Below the pieces are notes generated by a model. The model had not been told where the DNA came from. It saw nothing but the letters and a program-made list of their open reading frames with translations, and did no database searches. A stretch of DNA of 64,000 nucleotides from Sulfobacillus thermosulfidooxidans (GTDB lineage Bacteria; Bacillota; Sulfobacillia; Sulfobacillales; Sulfobacillaceae), in contig NZ_LGRO01000001.1 in NCBI RefSeq assembly GCF_001280565.1, forward strand, positions 1,612,001 to 1,676,000. The letters run 5' to 3'. Positions within the stretch are counted from its first letter, which is position 1. Every line of letters begins with the position of its first letter. Made by a program: the position numbers and the translations under genes. Below, piece by piece: positions 26,808-36,500 of the stretch.

Positions 26808-28031
26808 TTACCGCAGCACCTTACTTCTGGACTCAAGGAGCGGAGCAACAAGCGCTTTGTACAGCCACGGAGAAAGGGACATAATGGCAATTCCTGAAAC
26901 AATAAACGGTGTCGTAATGCCCCATGCGCTGGCAACAAACCCTCCGGCTATCGCGCCAACAGGCATTCCTGACCATGCGATAAACCGGTACGCTCCGTTA
27001 ATCGTGCCTATGCGGGCCTCGGGAATCTCATGCTGACGCATCGTGACCGTTATGATGTTCCATATGATGGTTGCTGCCCCCTGTCCGGCCATGGCCAAAA
27101 AAGCGATAGGGGCGAAACGAACCAATCCCAGGGTCAATTCCGATGCCCCGATAATAAAGTTGGCAACTGGAAGATACCTTGAGCGAAGAAACGAAGACTT
27201 ACGACTTGTGATGCTAGATGCCAGGGTCGCACCCAGGGAACTGGCAGCGATCAATAGGCCGTAACCGGTGCTTCCCAAATGAAGCGTATGCTCCGCCAAC
27301 AAAACGAGCAGTGCCGTAGTGCCTCCGCCAAAAAAGTTGTGTCCGAAAGACCCGAGAGCCAAGGTGCGAATTGATGCATGTTGCCAAAGCCATGTCATCC
27401 CGGACCTTAATTCTTGCAATACCCCCGAGAGGTTAGATCCATGCCGGTCGGCCTCTGGCACCCAAGCTCCTGGCAATCCCATGACAACGAGTCCACCCAA
27501 TGCGTACAATAATGCGATGAGTGCCCACGTGCCGCTGCCAGAGAACCTGAACAATAGAGGAGCTGCAATTGGCCCCGCCAAGAAGGCAAATATCGTTAGG
27601 ATAAGAGAAACTTTAGAATTAACTTCGGATAAACGCTCCTTAACGAATACAAGTCGAGGCATTATTTGCGCTAAGTTATCCATTATAACGTCCAAAAATC
27701 CCATAAGGAGGGCCGCGAAAAGAACCACTAGGAGAGTTTCTTTGCCCTCGCAGATAGCAAGGCCCATTGCCCCACTTATCGCGGAAAGACACAGAGCTCC
27801 GCCCAAAAACAGCCGTCGTTTGTGGACACGGTCGATGAGGACTCCAGATGGCAAGCCGAAAATTAACCACGGCACCCTCAAAACCGCTGTTGCCGCAGCT
27901 ACCCCAACATCGGCGTTAGTAACGTTGGCCGCCATGATTGGTATTAATACCGTTCGCATTCCATCAGCAAGAGAACGCAGGGCCATCACAACATAGTATT
28001 TAATAGTCGATTCCTTGGAACGCTCCTTCAT
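26808..28031 (-). CDS. Major facilitator superfamily exporter
   Basis: This is a 407-residue MFS transporter with about 12 membrane segments, of the MFS_3/macrolide-efflux type. The loop 2-3 motif is LPSGVLIDRVHKRRLFLGGALC. The C-half carries ARIGTINGAYRFIAWSGMPVGAIAGG, the repeat typical of these exporters. The ATG at 28029-28031 overlaps the stop of an upstream fragment (ATGA), with AGGG eight bases before it. The substrate is unknown. It lies in a decayed accessory region and its partner gene is only a remnant, so it may have been acquired with it. Confidence 0.85.
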   Translation of the reverse strand: MKERSKESTIKYYVVMALRSLADGMRTVLIPIMAANVTNADVGVAAATAVLRVPWLIFGLPSGVLIDRVHKRRLFLGGALCLSAISGAMGLAICEGKETLLVVLFAALLMGFLDVIMDNLAQIMPRLVFVKERLSEVNSKVSLILTIFAFLAGPIAAPLLFRFSGSGTWALIALLYALGGLVVMGLPGAWVPEADRHGSNLSGVLQELRSGMTWLWQHASIRTLALGSFGHNFFGGGTTALLVLLAEHTLHLGSTGYGLLIAASSLGATLASSITSRKSSFLRSRYLPVANFIIGASELTLGLVRFAPIAFLAMAGQGAATIIWNIITVTMRQHEIPEARIGTINGAYRFIAWSGMPVGAIAGGFVASAWGITTPFIVSGIAIMSLSPWLYKALVAPLLESRSKVLR

Positions 28032-28255
28032 AGCGAAGACCCTACATCCAAAACCTGAATGATTCCCGTGATGGACTGACCCGATTGGGACACTAACCAC
28101 AACAGGCAGTCGGTAACATCGCTAGGTTGTCGACTGGCTACATCGCGAAGAGCGTACATGGTACCAAAGTCTGCGCCTCCAAGCCATTCCGTCAATGCTT
28201 GAGCCACCTCACTATTAACCACGATTATGTTTTCTGGATAGATTTCCTGAAGCAT
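28028..28255 (-). pseudogene. C-terminal remnant of a short-chain dehydrogenase
   Basis: The 75-codon frame ends in TEWLGGADFGTMYALRDVAS, then RQPSDVTDCLLWLVSQSG and ITGIIQVLDVG. This is the usual C-terminal run of short-chain dehydrogenases (R-x-P-x-DV, then W/FL, then ITG, then VDGG). The upstream portion with the Rossmann motif and Tyr-Lys pair is not found in any frame as far as 28700. The final Gly-Gly has become Gly-Ser. The stop overlaps the start of the MFS gene, so an intact ancestor was probably cotranscribed with it. Confidence 0.6.
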
Positions 28256-29616
28256 CTTCCTCGTATTGGTATTGGCAAGGTCATTCTCCGTCGAGAGAAG
28301 CTTTAGACCTCATTGCCCCCCGCGTTAGCAGTCTCGCAATACCCGATACCAGCTCGTAGTCTTCTGAAAATCGGATAACCCACATTATGAGAATCCGGCG
28401 AACTTCTGCGTCTGCGTCAATCTCTTTCCCGACCGCGAGAGTTCTTAGTTATCGGGATTTCCACAGGGAGTCCGCACCATGACTTTGTTTTCGTCGTTCC
28501 AAGACTGAAAGCCGAGATAATCGGTGATAGCCGCATACAAGTATCAAACGGCTTGAGCGAGGTGAGTTCGTCCAGCCGACTTGTGTTATAGCGATCTCTC
28601 GAGTTATGCCATGGCAAATACCGGATCTCATAGGCAGCGTTTCCCACCGACCGTGGCGACATCTCATTATCCTAAGGCGTAGGTGCAAGATCAAGATATA
28701 GATCTCGTAACATGATAACCATTACAAAACCAATTGAAAAATTTTTTCAGGTTACTAATGGCACGGTTAGTCAGAGGCATGCTTAAACCGAGGTTCTGCC
28801 CACACCGTGTGGATTTCCTTCGGTTAAATCCCAAGCACACGGCAAAAGGCGTTGTGTGAGTAACGTCCATAGCCAGAGAGAGAATTGGCTTCAGCAGTGA
28901 CGGAACGATTTGCAGTCGAGGCACCGTGAAGTAAGCGTCCGAAGATCGATGATAAAAGCTGCACACATAGTGTCAAATCCTTCAGATAATTAGTAGGCAA
29001 GGGACATCAACGAACGGGATAATGTGTTGGATCGTCAGGGTCAATGCCCCCTGGTATATTGTCATAACCAGTGCCGGAAAAAGACGTGAAATTCAGAAAC
29101 CAATGCCAGGATTGTCAGTGTCTGCTCAGTGATAAGGTGATTTTCGAAACGGTTGGCGTTAAGAGAATTGTGGTATAAACCCATTAGGTGAGCGATAGTA
29201 AAAAATCCCCACTGCAAGTTGGTGATTCACCGATCTGAGATGGCATAGTAAAGAGGGGCTTTGAGCGAATCCGACATGGTCGGAGATCAGGGCCAAAAAC
29301 TGCTAACCTTGATATAACTCACCCACTGTCCGGCTAAATTGGACGAGTTTTCGCCGCATGGCCTCCGATTCTTACGGTAAACCTGTACCATTACATGTAT
29401 ATCTTAATGAATGCCCGTGACACGGACCGAATCCGTGGTGGCAACAATGGCTTCAGAAGACTCAAACCTGTCGAATTGACCACATCCGTGAATGTCTTCC
29501 CCAGCCATAAATAACGGATCATCCACTATGGAGCCAGGAAATTGGCCTTCAACGCGTCGAAGGCCAAGGTGCCATTGACCTCATCAATAAATTGAGGGAT
29601 CTGGCATAATTACTGG
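28256..29616. other. About 1.4 kb of degraded sequence
   Basis: No intact gene is seen. A minus-strand frame at 28691-28966 (91 codons, SSDAYFTVPRLQIVPSLLKP) has protein-like content but no clear ribosome site and no relative I can name. A plus-strand frame at 29358-29609 starting MASDSYGKPVPLHVYLNECP is broken by two stops and is listed separately. Much of the rest is stop-rich in all frames. The pattern is that of a gene graveyard. Confidence 0.45.
29358..29609 (+). pseudogene. Broken reading frame with two internal stops
   Basis: From the ATG at 29358 the frame reads MASDSYGKPVPLHVYLNECP, then a TGA at codon 21. HGPNPWWQQWLQKTQTCRID continues to a TAA at codon 51, and ITDHPLWSQEIGLQRVEGQG leads to the final TAA at codon 84. 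The composition (Trp, Cys, His, charged residues in order) looks like former protein, but I cannot name the family. It may be noise that happens to look coding. Confidence 0.3.
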
Positions 29617-30030
29617 CTAGTTGTGGCGCTGCCCTACATTGGAGCTACGGACGGTTTTCGGAATTCTGAATATGGGATACCATTTGTGTCCGTGTAACTT
29701 GCGGTATGAAACCGCAATAACGGGGTGTTGGTGCGTTGGACTGACGGTTACGTAGACCGTCGACCCTCCAGGCACTCGTACCTGATGAGAACCTATCGTA
29801 AACATTACAGAGCTATCCGTGTTGAACACCATCATACCTTGGAATCCCGTCCCGGTATTCGCGGCCGCTCCAATAAACGAAACCTGCTTGGCGGGATGGG
29901 CATACGTTACCATCCAATGCTTTGCCGACGGCCATGGTTCGGGTATCCCGGTGGTTGGCCCCCGGCCACAAGCGGTTGTGATGATTAGAAGAGCTAACGC
30001 GAGCATAACCCATCCCCGGTTCCGGCGCAT
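29617..30030 (-). CDS. Small secreted lipoprotein of unknown function
   Basis: The protein of 137 residues starts at the ATG at 30028-30030 behind AAAGGAGG, an excellent ribosome site; a longer frame upstream is not supported. The N terminus MRRNRGWVMLALALLIITTAC is a signal sequence ending in a probable lipidated cysteine (Cys21). The mature part is about 115 residues, with a beta-rich look (VRVPGGSTVYVTVSPTHQHP). No family is recognised. It resembles the lipoprotein at 31217 in size and architecture but not in sequence. It probably sits on the outer face of the membrane. Confidence 0.72.
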   Translation of the reverse strand: MRRNRGWVMLALALLIITTACGRGPTTGIPEPWPSAKHWMVTYAHPAKQVSFIGAAANTGTGFQGMMVFNTDSSVMFTIGSHQVRVPGGSTVYVTVSPTHQHPVIAVSYRKLHGHKWYPIFRIPKTVRSSNVGQRHN

Positions 30031-31216
30031 CAGTAAGCCTCCTTTAGGTATTCGGAGCGTTAACATCGTCGTAATGATTCCATGTAAAGTCAAAGAAAAC
30101 TGTCGTTACCGAAATTAATTGATGTCGGTGAGGCGTTAATGTTCTTTTTTGAATCATTTAGGTGGTAGTCGTACAAATTAATCCAATAGTCTGGCCAATT
30201 GCCTACACTCTGCCATCCGCGACTGATTTCGTTGTTGGCATCGGTCAAGGTGAAGGTGCTGCAAATCCGTGACAATCTGCTGGGCCGCGTCGGCGTCCAT
30301 CAATTGCTGTAAGAACCTCGCCACCGTCTGGCTCAGAAAATCGATGTGGTCGACACTCCCCGTGCGTAATACATCGAGTAATAGGACACTAGGCGTAGTC
30401 ATCCCATTCGGACCGCCTTATAGATTTTCAGCGATCTTTAGGAAATCCAATGGAAAATGCTGTGTTGTAGAGACCGAATCTAACAACCTGGTTTGGTCAG
30501 GCCACGTCTGCCTCTCGGATACGCTTTCGGGGCAGAATCCCCAATTTACACCTCAGCTTTCATCTAACATGGGAGTAAGAATCCAATGCTTACGCGAAGT
30601 TGGGTCCACCATCAATGAATTAAATCACCACGCTCGGGTTACCCATGAGACAGCACGCGGAGAACATACGGGAACATCATGACCGCTGAGACACAAAACG
30701 ATTAGCTTCGCATGAACCCTCGAGGACTTCCGTATGCTGTCTTAAGCAATTGAACATGTGTAAAGTAAGATGTAGTATTTTATCATATGCCATAATGGAT
30801 GTCAGACTTATATATCAATTGGCATTTAGTCAAAATTAAAAGAGGAATGAGCCATTCGCCACAAGAAATCACCAAAAATCGGTTACCTAACGGACTTTTG
30901 GGGGAAAACTCAGTGACGTCTGATCCCATGGATAGCTATTCGGCGGTTGAGAGTCTCCACAACGTGCGTTATATGATTCCTTCAAGTCTCGTCTTACCTG
31001 TATTTTCGTAAGCGCTAAGTAATGAACCCTAACATACCAATTAGTACGCTCTGAGCGGTCGATTTCGGACGTAAGCGGTGAGGATAATACCCTCGCAAGA
31101 AATAACTGTGATAAATATCTCGAGTCTGGTCCAAGAAGTCGAAACGATTTGTCAAATAGATTCTATAGCATTGAAGTTCGATCAGTCTTGTCCAAGGATC
31201 ACGGGAGGGAATCACA
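30031..31216. other. Gap holding an IS256-type fragment and little else
   Basis: Apart from the transposase fragment at 30178-30402, this 1.2 kb has no supported gene. Plus-strand frames at 30269-30682 and 30799-31011 lack ribosome sites and recognisable motifs. The 200 bases before 31217 are AT-rich and probably include the promoter of the lipoprotein gene at 31217. Confidence 0.4.
30178..30402 (-). pseudogene. N-terminal fragment of an IS256/mutator-family transposase
   Basis: The 74-codon frame contains LLLDVLRTGSVDHIDFLSQT followed by VARFLQQLMDADAAQQI. This is the N-terminal helical stretch of IS256-type transposases (DFL-x-AV-x-x-LLQxLMEAE-x-x-x-xIGAxxYER). After that the sequence drifts (TDLQHLHLDRCQQ) and stops; the DDE catalytic domain is absent. 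The ATG has AAGGCGG upstream, so this may be the original start. No terminal inverted repeats were identified. Confidence 0.6.
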
Positions 31217-31687
31217 ATGATGACCAAAGCTATACGATTTTCGTTAACCACTATTATAGCGCTAACTGGAGTTTTGACGGGATGTGGAACCAAGACCTCA
31301 ACTAAGAATTCAGCGTCTGTTACCGACGCATATGCTACCATGGTCAGCCATCACAATATGACATCATGGAATGTACAAGTTATACCGATACCTCGTTTAA
31401 GTATAACAGCCATTTACGTAGGGACCAAGGCATCCGATCCGACCCTAACCATCTTCACAAAAACAAAGTCCCAACCCCAGTGGCGAAGGTTGTTTACTAC
31501 AAGTTCAAACTCTAAACTAGCCAATAATAACAAAAATCCAGCAATTAATATTCAATGGCCATCAAATGCTCCTCAGTTTTTCGGCGACATAAAACTTAAC
31601 TTGAATTGGTCTGTTGGCGGCCATCAGTATTCAGGAGACGCTGTGTTTGCCGTAAAACCCCTTAAAACGACTGCGGCTTCTACATAA
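31217..31687 (+). CDS. Small secreted lipoprotein of unknown function
   Basis: The 156-residue protein begins MMTKAIRFSLTTIIALTGVL and continues TGCGTK; the lipobox LTGC puts the lipidated cysteine at residue 23. GGGAGGG lies seven bases before the ATG. The mature region is Ser/Thr/Asn-rich then beta-like (INIQWPSNAPQFFGDIKLNL), resembling a small immunoglobulin-like or carbohydrate-binding fold, but no family is recognised. Codon use is more AT-rich than in the core genes around it, in line with horizontal origin. It stands alone on the plus strand. Confidence 0.72.
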   Translation: MMTKAIRFSLTTIIALTGVLTGCGTKTSTKNSASVTDAYATMVSHHNMTSWNVQVIPIPRLSITAIYVGTKASDPTLTIFTKTKSQPQWRRLFTTSSNSKLANNNKNPAINIQWPSNAPQFFGDIKLNLNWSVGGHQYSGDAVFAVKPLKTTAAST

Positions 31688-32445
31688 CGGAATTCTAAGA
31701 CGAAAGAACCAAGTCCACGTTCTGTTAGTCCCTGTTATCGTCATGAATCGCACCGACCGGAGTCATTGTCAGGCGCAAAATCCAGACAAATTTTTGGGGA
31801 CTCAAGCACCTTTTCGCATACTGGAGCCAAATCTTGATTTGTGAACCCCTCTCATTAACTCGGCTAGAAAATTTAAAGAAATATGGTTCGAAAACCCGCG
31901 GTCAAGAAGGTCCAAAAAACATGTAACGGTTTTGGCAAGGTCACCGACCCCATGACCGTCGACAGAAATATTGCGTCCCAATGCGTCTCAACGTGCAAGA
32001 GATCCCGGTCCACGGACTTGTTGATATCAGCCTCCCATCACTTCGGCAAACGCGAAGTGATCCCGGCATGTGTGGACGTGTCATATCCATCGTTGGCATG
32101 TTTTTGTCTCTTGGCAGCCCAATTGGTTCTGCAATAGATGGGTTCACTTTGACGCGATGCCTGACATATACCCTCTTTCTCCCAATCATAACAGAGCCTT
32201 TATCCGTCTTAATGATTCTTTTCTTAGGTCCCCGTAACGAACCAAGGGGTCGGTCTAATTGATTGGTGAATAGCTTCTCGAAATATGGTGTGATGATGAT
32301 ATTCTAAACTTAACGAGTTTAATCCTTCTTAAACCCATGGTTTGTCATATACTGTCGCCGCTCAAACTTTCATCACAGCACTATGAGATGTCGCGTAGGC
32401 CTAGGTATCGGCAGTGATAACTGCCCGTTGGAAACGGAGGAACTG
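31688..32445. other. Gap holding an MFS remnant
   Basis: No intact gene is seen between the lipoprotein and the second MFS gene. A tail of an MFS transporter is recognisable at about 32062-32240 and is listed separately. Within it, TCACTTCG / CGAAGTGA forms an 8-bp inverted repeat (32038-32060). Confidence 0.4.
31981..32262 (+). pseudogene. C-terminal remnant of an MFS transporter
   Basis: From about codon 28 the frame reads DPGMCGRVISIVGMFLSLGS, then PIGSAIDGF and TYTLFLPIITEPLSVLMILFL. This parallels the C-half motif of the two intact MFS proteins nearby (RVSAFLQIGSGGLLPLAF and RIGTINGAYRFIAWSGMPVG). The N-terminal two thirds of a transporter are missing and there is no ribosome site. It is probably the wreck of a related exporter lying immediately upstream of the intact one. 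Confidence 0.5.
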
Positions 32446-33657
32446 GTGAGCACATCATCCTTGGACATCTTAAAAAATCGCCGGATATTCCTGATGCTGG
32501 TGTCGAAGCTCATGTCCACCGCTGGTTCTACCAGTTTATTGCTGGTTATCACGTGGACCGCGACCGTGCATCTGGGCGGGCCGCCCGTTGCCGGCCTGGC
32601 GCTGTCTGTCGATTCGGTGGCACAGCTGATGTTACTGTTATTGGGAGGAGTATTGGCCGATCGGGCATCACGAGGATTGATCCTTGGCCTCTTAGACCTG
32701 ACGCGAACAACTATCCTGGGGGCTGGGACGATCCTCCTCATCTTGTGCCCACAGGTTCCTGTATTATTGGCGATGACTGCCGTTTTGGGTGCCATCACTG
32801 GGCTCTACTCACCCGCGACCACAAGTTTTCTGGCTGATCTGGTGCCGCCAAGCCAGTTATCAACCGCTCTTGGCATCTATCAATCAATCTCTCGTCTTGC
32901 GATCTTTCTGGGACCCATGATTGGCGGCTTCTTTGTGGTCATCTTCCATGGATTTCTTCCCTTTCTCGGAACGGCTTGCCTATACGGCGTGTCGGGCACC
33001 TGTGCCCTGGTCGTCAGGTTACCCGGACAACGCCGGTCATCCATCCGCTTCCGGGCTGCGCTCGGGGAAGGCGTGGCCGTAATCCGTTCACACCGATCCC
33101 TAACCTCCCTCATATTCCTGGCGTTGGCGACGAATGTGCTCTCAGCACCCCTTGACGTCCTTTTGCCTTCATACTTTCGAATCCTGCATGAAGGAACCAG
33201 TGGCTATGCTTTGGGCATGACATTTTGGGGCATTGGCATGGGGATTGGAGGGGTTCTTTTCCTTGTAAAACCCATCAGCGCACGGGCCATCTCCATGATC
33301 CGGTTCGGTCCATCGGTGATGGGTATTATTCAAATGACGATGGGGCTCGTCGATCAGTTTGCGTTTGTCCTCTTCTTAATGTTCATCCTAGGTATTGCGA
33401 CAGCCCTGGTCAATACCGCCATCGGATCGCGAGCTCTTGCCACCGTCAATGCCGACATGAGGGGCCGGGTGTCGGCGTTCCTTCAGATTGGTAGCGGAGG
33501 GTTACTGCCCCTAGCATTCGCCGCAACGGCGGCACTCGATGCCGTAACCGGTGCTTTGCCGTTATTCATTTATGGTGGTGCCCTACTCGCCCTGTTGGCT
33601 CTGGCCCTCACCTGGGGTTTGCGGCGGGATACCTTAGCGGGATTTTCCATGCCTTGA
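32446..33657 (+). CDS. Major facilitator superfamily exporter
   Basis: A 403-residue MFS transporter with about 12 helices. The start is the GTG at 32446-32448 with CGGAGGA five bases upstream; the longer frame from an ATG 63 bases earlier has no such site. The loop 2-3 motif is LLGGVLADRASRGLILGLLDL, the N-half motif is GLYSPATTSFLADLVPPSQL and the C-half motif is DMRGRVSAFLQIGSG. This places it in the MFS_3 group of drug or siderophore exporters. The substrate is unknown. Its GC content is higher than that of the debris around it. Confidence 0.86.
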   Translation: MSTSSLDILKNRRIFLMLVSKLMSTAGSTSLLLVITWTATVHLGGPPVAGLALSVDSVAQLMLLLLGGVLADRASRGLILGLLDLTRTTILGAGTILLILCPQVPVLLAMTAVLGAITGLYSPATTSFLADLVPPSQLSTALGIYQSISRLAIFLGPMIGGFFVVIFHGFLPFLGTACLYGVSGTCALVVRLPGQRRSSIRFRAALGEGVAVIRSHRSLTSLIFLALATNVLSAPLDVLLPSYFRILHEGTSGYALGMTFWGIGMGIGGVLFLVKPISARAISMIRFGPSVMGIIQMTMGLVDQFAFVLFLMFILGIATALVNTAIGSRALATVNADMRGRVSAFLQIGSGGLLPLAFAATAALDAVTGALPLFIYGGALLALLALALTWGLRRDTLAGFSMP

Positions 33658-33731
33658 ATGAGCGAGATCAACAAAGATTGCCACCGCACCCGCGTCTGCA
33701 GAAAAATGGTGCGAATCAGTTAGACCCTAGG

Positions 33732-35075
33732 CTATGTTGTCATCCATGACAACAAGGGTTCCATTTCAGCACGCCGCAACACGCGGATAAGTGCCTCCCT
33801 AGCCGCTATCTCGACTTCATCAAGACGTAAGGAGGGATACTGGCCATTTTCATAAACAATTTTCCCCGCGACCATGGTGAGATAGACATCACTCGCCCGC
33901 GTTTGATAAACGAGCTGACTGTAAATGGGTGTCATATCCCATAATTGATGATGAGGTCCACGGAAATTAAGGAGGACAATATCGGCTTCTTTGCCGACTT
34001 CGAGCGACCCAATTTCATCTTCCAAGCCTAAGACCCGGGCGCCTTCGATGGTGGCATGAGCAAAAACTTCAGGAGCAGATAGATAGGTGGGGCCAAACAC
34101 CGGCTTCGCTAAAAGCGCTGCCGTCCGCATTTCTTGAAATCCATCCAGAAGATTGTTACATGGTGCTCCATCGGCTGCAATCCCAAAAGTCAGTTCTTTT
34201 TGACGCCACCGAACCGTCGGCGCAAATCCTGACCCCAATTTTAGATTGGACGACGGACAATGCACCAGTTTAGACTGTGAGGTAGCCACCATATCTTCTT
34301 CATCGGCATTCATCCACACCGCGTGGGCAATGACGAGAGATGGAGACAGAATTTGTTGGTCGAATAAATGGGCAATAGGGGGGCGACGGTGAAGCTTTAT
34401 CCCCTCAGTAATTTCATCCCGGGTTTCGGCACCATGAGTATGCAACACCGTATGGAATGCATCGGCCAATGTGCGGGCCTCTTCAAACAAGGCATCGCTA
34501 GCCGATAATGTAAACCGCGGCGCGGGCGCATAACGCACCCGCCCTTGATCCAGTCCATGCCACCGGTGAGCCAAATCATAACTTTCTTGCATCGCATCCT
34601 CTTTAGATTGCATTAAAAATTTATTAGGTCGATCCATAAGACATTTGCCCGAATATCCGCGAATGCCCATCTTTAACATCGTGTCTAAAATGTGTTCTGT
34701 GTGATGCAATGAGCCCATATCTAAAATCGTTGTCGTGCCCCCCGCAAGCAGCTCAGCGATTCCCAATTGCGCCGAGGCCCGCATGGCATCCCCGTCTAAA
34801 GCCGCTTCAAGGGGCCAGATGCGTTGTTCCAGCCAATCCAACAAAGACAGATCATCCGCCAAACCGCGAAATAGGGTTTGGCACAAATGAATATGCGGCT
34901 GCACCAATCCAGGGATCGCAACCATATTCCTTCCGTCAATCACGCGGTCGGGATGATGTGCATAAGAACCTATTGCCACAATCTTCCGGTCTTCTATCCA
35001 CAGGTCGGTCTGGGGTAAAATATCGCGGGATGCATTCATGGTCACTACCATGGTTTTCCGAATACATGTTAACAT
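33732..35075 (-). CDS. TRZ/ATZ-type amidohydrolase (aminated-ring deaminase)
   Basis: This is a 447-residue metal-dependent deaminase of the amidohydrolase superfamily. Its ligands are all present: His61 and His63 (QPHIHLCQTLFRG), His214 with catalytic Glu217 (LHTHGAETRDE), His251 (IAHAVWM) and Asp302 (AADGAPCNN). HCPSSNLKLGSG and DGFQEMRTAALL are typical of the TrzA/AtzB and guanine-deaminase branch. Such enzymes remove amino groups from purines, pyrimidines or s-triazines. ATG at 35073-35075 follows GGGGAGG, one base after the amidase stop. In this operon it could deaminate an amino-pyrimidine before ring oxidation; the substrate is inferred from context only. Confidence 0.87.
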   Translation of the reverse strand: MLTCIRKTMVVTMNASRDILPQTDLWIEDRKIVAIGSYAHHPDRVIDGRNMVAIPGLVQPHIHLCQTLFRGLADDLSLLDWLEQRIWPLEAALDGDAMRASAQLGIAELLAGGTTTILDMGSLHHTEHILDTMLKMGIRGYSGKCLMDRPNKFLMQSKEDAMQESYDLAHRWHGLDQGRVRYAPAPRFTLSASDALFEEARTLADAFHTVLHTHGAETRDEITEGIKLHRRPPIAHLFDQQILSPSLVIAHAVWMNADEEDMVATSQSKLVHCPSSNLKLGSGFAPTVRWRQKELTFGIAADGAPCNNLLDGFQEMRTAALLAKPVFGPTYLSAPEVFAHATIEGARVLGLEDEIGSLEVGKEADIVLLNFRGPHHQLWDMTPIYSQLVYQTRASDVYLTMVAGKIVYENGQYPSLRLDEVEIAAREALIRVLRRAEMEPLLSWMTT

Positions 35076-35076
35076 G

Positions 35077-36261
35077 CTATGCCTCCCCTTCGACCCACGC
35101 TCTCACCCATGCCAATAATTCTTCGTCCATGCCGGGGCCGGCAATCACCGAAATGCCAAAAGGAACTCCGTGAATCATCAATAACGGCATAGAAACCTGA
35201 GGCAATCCCGCTAACCCTGCAATACACGTGAGTTGCAAAACACGGTCCCGAAAAGGATTAAGAATATTTAGAGGGGTATTTTTTAATGGGGCTATTCCCG
35301 GTGCTGTAGGCAGAATAATGAGCGTATCATCGCGCATTCGATTCCACAGTTCTTCCCGCCATTCCTTCTGCTTGTGGGCCCACTTATCGCGTTCTTCTCG
35401 CGTTATTGTCCGGGTCCAATAAAACCGTTCGTGAAAACCCGGACCAAAATGAGGCTCAATCTCAGTTATCCAGGCACCAAAATTCTGCCAAATATCATAC
35501 CCTTGAATAATACGAAAGGCTTGACTCCAGACATCGAGTCCCGGTTCTGCAATCACTTCTCGCCGGACAGTATAAAAAAACGATGCAATATGCGAAATCT
35601 TTGCTTCCACTTCCGGCACTAATTCTTGGTCCACACGAGATATGCCGTCAGATGCTACCAGCGCACGTGTAAAATTATGCGCTGATGGCGTCTTAGAGTG
35701 ATCCAACAAGACATTGGCGACATTTTCTAGCAGGTAAGGATCGGGTGCTAAACATCCCACCGTGTCAAAGGTTTGAGAAAGAGGGATAACACCTTCGAGT
35801 GAAATCCTGCCCGTGGTTGGACGAAATCCAAAAATTCCCGTATAACTGGCCGGAATCCGGACAGACCCCCCGGTATCCGTTCCAATAGCAAAATCGACTA
35901 ATTTACCCGACACCGCCGATGCCGAACCACTCGAAGATCCTCCCGGAATACGATCAGGGGCCTTTGGATTAACTGGGGTACCATAATGAACATTTTCACC
36001 ATTTAATCCATACATTAATTCATCCGTGTGGGTCTTGCCGACTAGACGCGCTCCTGCCTGCAAAAGCTGAGTAATCGCCCGAGCTGTCTTTGAAGCCGCA
36101 GAATGCGTCCGGTACCAATCGGGATTGCCGCCCGAGGTGATAAAGCCTTTCACATCAAACGCCTCTTTGGCGGCAAAGGTTGTGCCGCTTAGCACTCCCT
36201 GACCTTCAGGTTCTAATATGCAAGACGTATCGAAAAATGCTTGCAACGTATCATTAATCAT
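35077..36261 (-). CDS. Amidase-signature enzyme
   Basis: This hydrolase of 394 residues has the complete Ser-cisSer-Lys triad of the amidase signature family: Lys32 in FAAKEAFDVKG, cis-Ser109/110 in IPGGSSSGSASAVSG, and nucleophile Ser133 in GTDTGGSVRIPASYTG. It is shorter than most (450-500) and close in size to compact amidases. The ATG at 36259-36261 is preferred, with GAAGGGG upstream. In known pathways amidase-family enzymes hydrolyse ureidomalonate or carboxybiuret after ring opening, and one of these roles fits here. No AtzG-like small partner is encoded beside it. Confidence 0.88.
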   Translation of the reverse strand: MINDTLQAFFDTSCILEPEGQGVLSGTTFAAKEAFDVKGFITSGGNPDWYRTHSAASKTARAITQLLQAGARLVGKTHTDELMYGLNGENVHYGTPVNPKAPDRIPGGSSSGSASAVSGKLVDFAIGTDTGGSVRIPASYTGIFGFRPTTGRISLEGVIPLSQTFDTVGCLAPDPYLLENVANVLLDHSKTPSAHNFTRALVASDGISRVDQELVPEVEAKISHIASFFYTVRREVIAEPGLDVWSQAFRIIQGYDIWQNFGAWITEIEPHFGPGFHERFYWTRTITREERDKWAHKQKEWREELWNRMRDDTLIILPTAPGIAPLKNTPLNILNPFRDRVLQLTCIAGLAGLPQVSMPLLMIHGVPFGISVIAGPGMDEELLAWVRAWVEGEA

Positions 36262-36500
36262 CCACAACTCGCCCCTTCTACCGGATTACTGCGAATTCCC
36301 ACGCGATCTTCCCTATCTTCCCTACTTAGTGAAATCTCTACAAAATGATCTGGGGCAAAAGTCCGCGCCAATCCCCTCGCCGAGGCATTTCCCTGGACCT
36401 CATGTCTTTAGGACTTAAGGGTTTTACGTAGGAAAATTGATTGAGATTATGAAAAATATCCGCTCACCCTATTAAATCCCTTATGGTAGTACGTTATATG

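Noticed and set aside
27319-27996. 225-codon plus-strand open frame
   Set aside because: It lies wholly antisense to the MFS gene at 26808-28031, is rich in Arg, Pro and Thr as antisense frames of membrane proteins are, and has no ribosome site.
28417-28662. 81-codon minus-strand frame upstream of the SDR remnant
   Set aside because: It shows neither the Rossmann motif nor the Tyr-x-x-x-Lys pair expected for the missing SDR part, and overlaps another equally featureless frame.
32373-32798. 141-codon minus-strand frame
   Set aside because: It is antisense to the N-terminal third of the MFS gene at 32446 and has no start signal.
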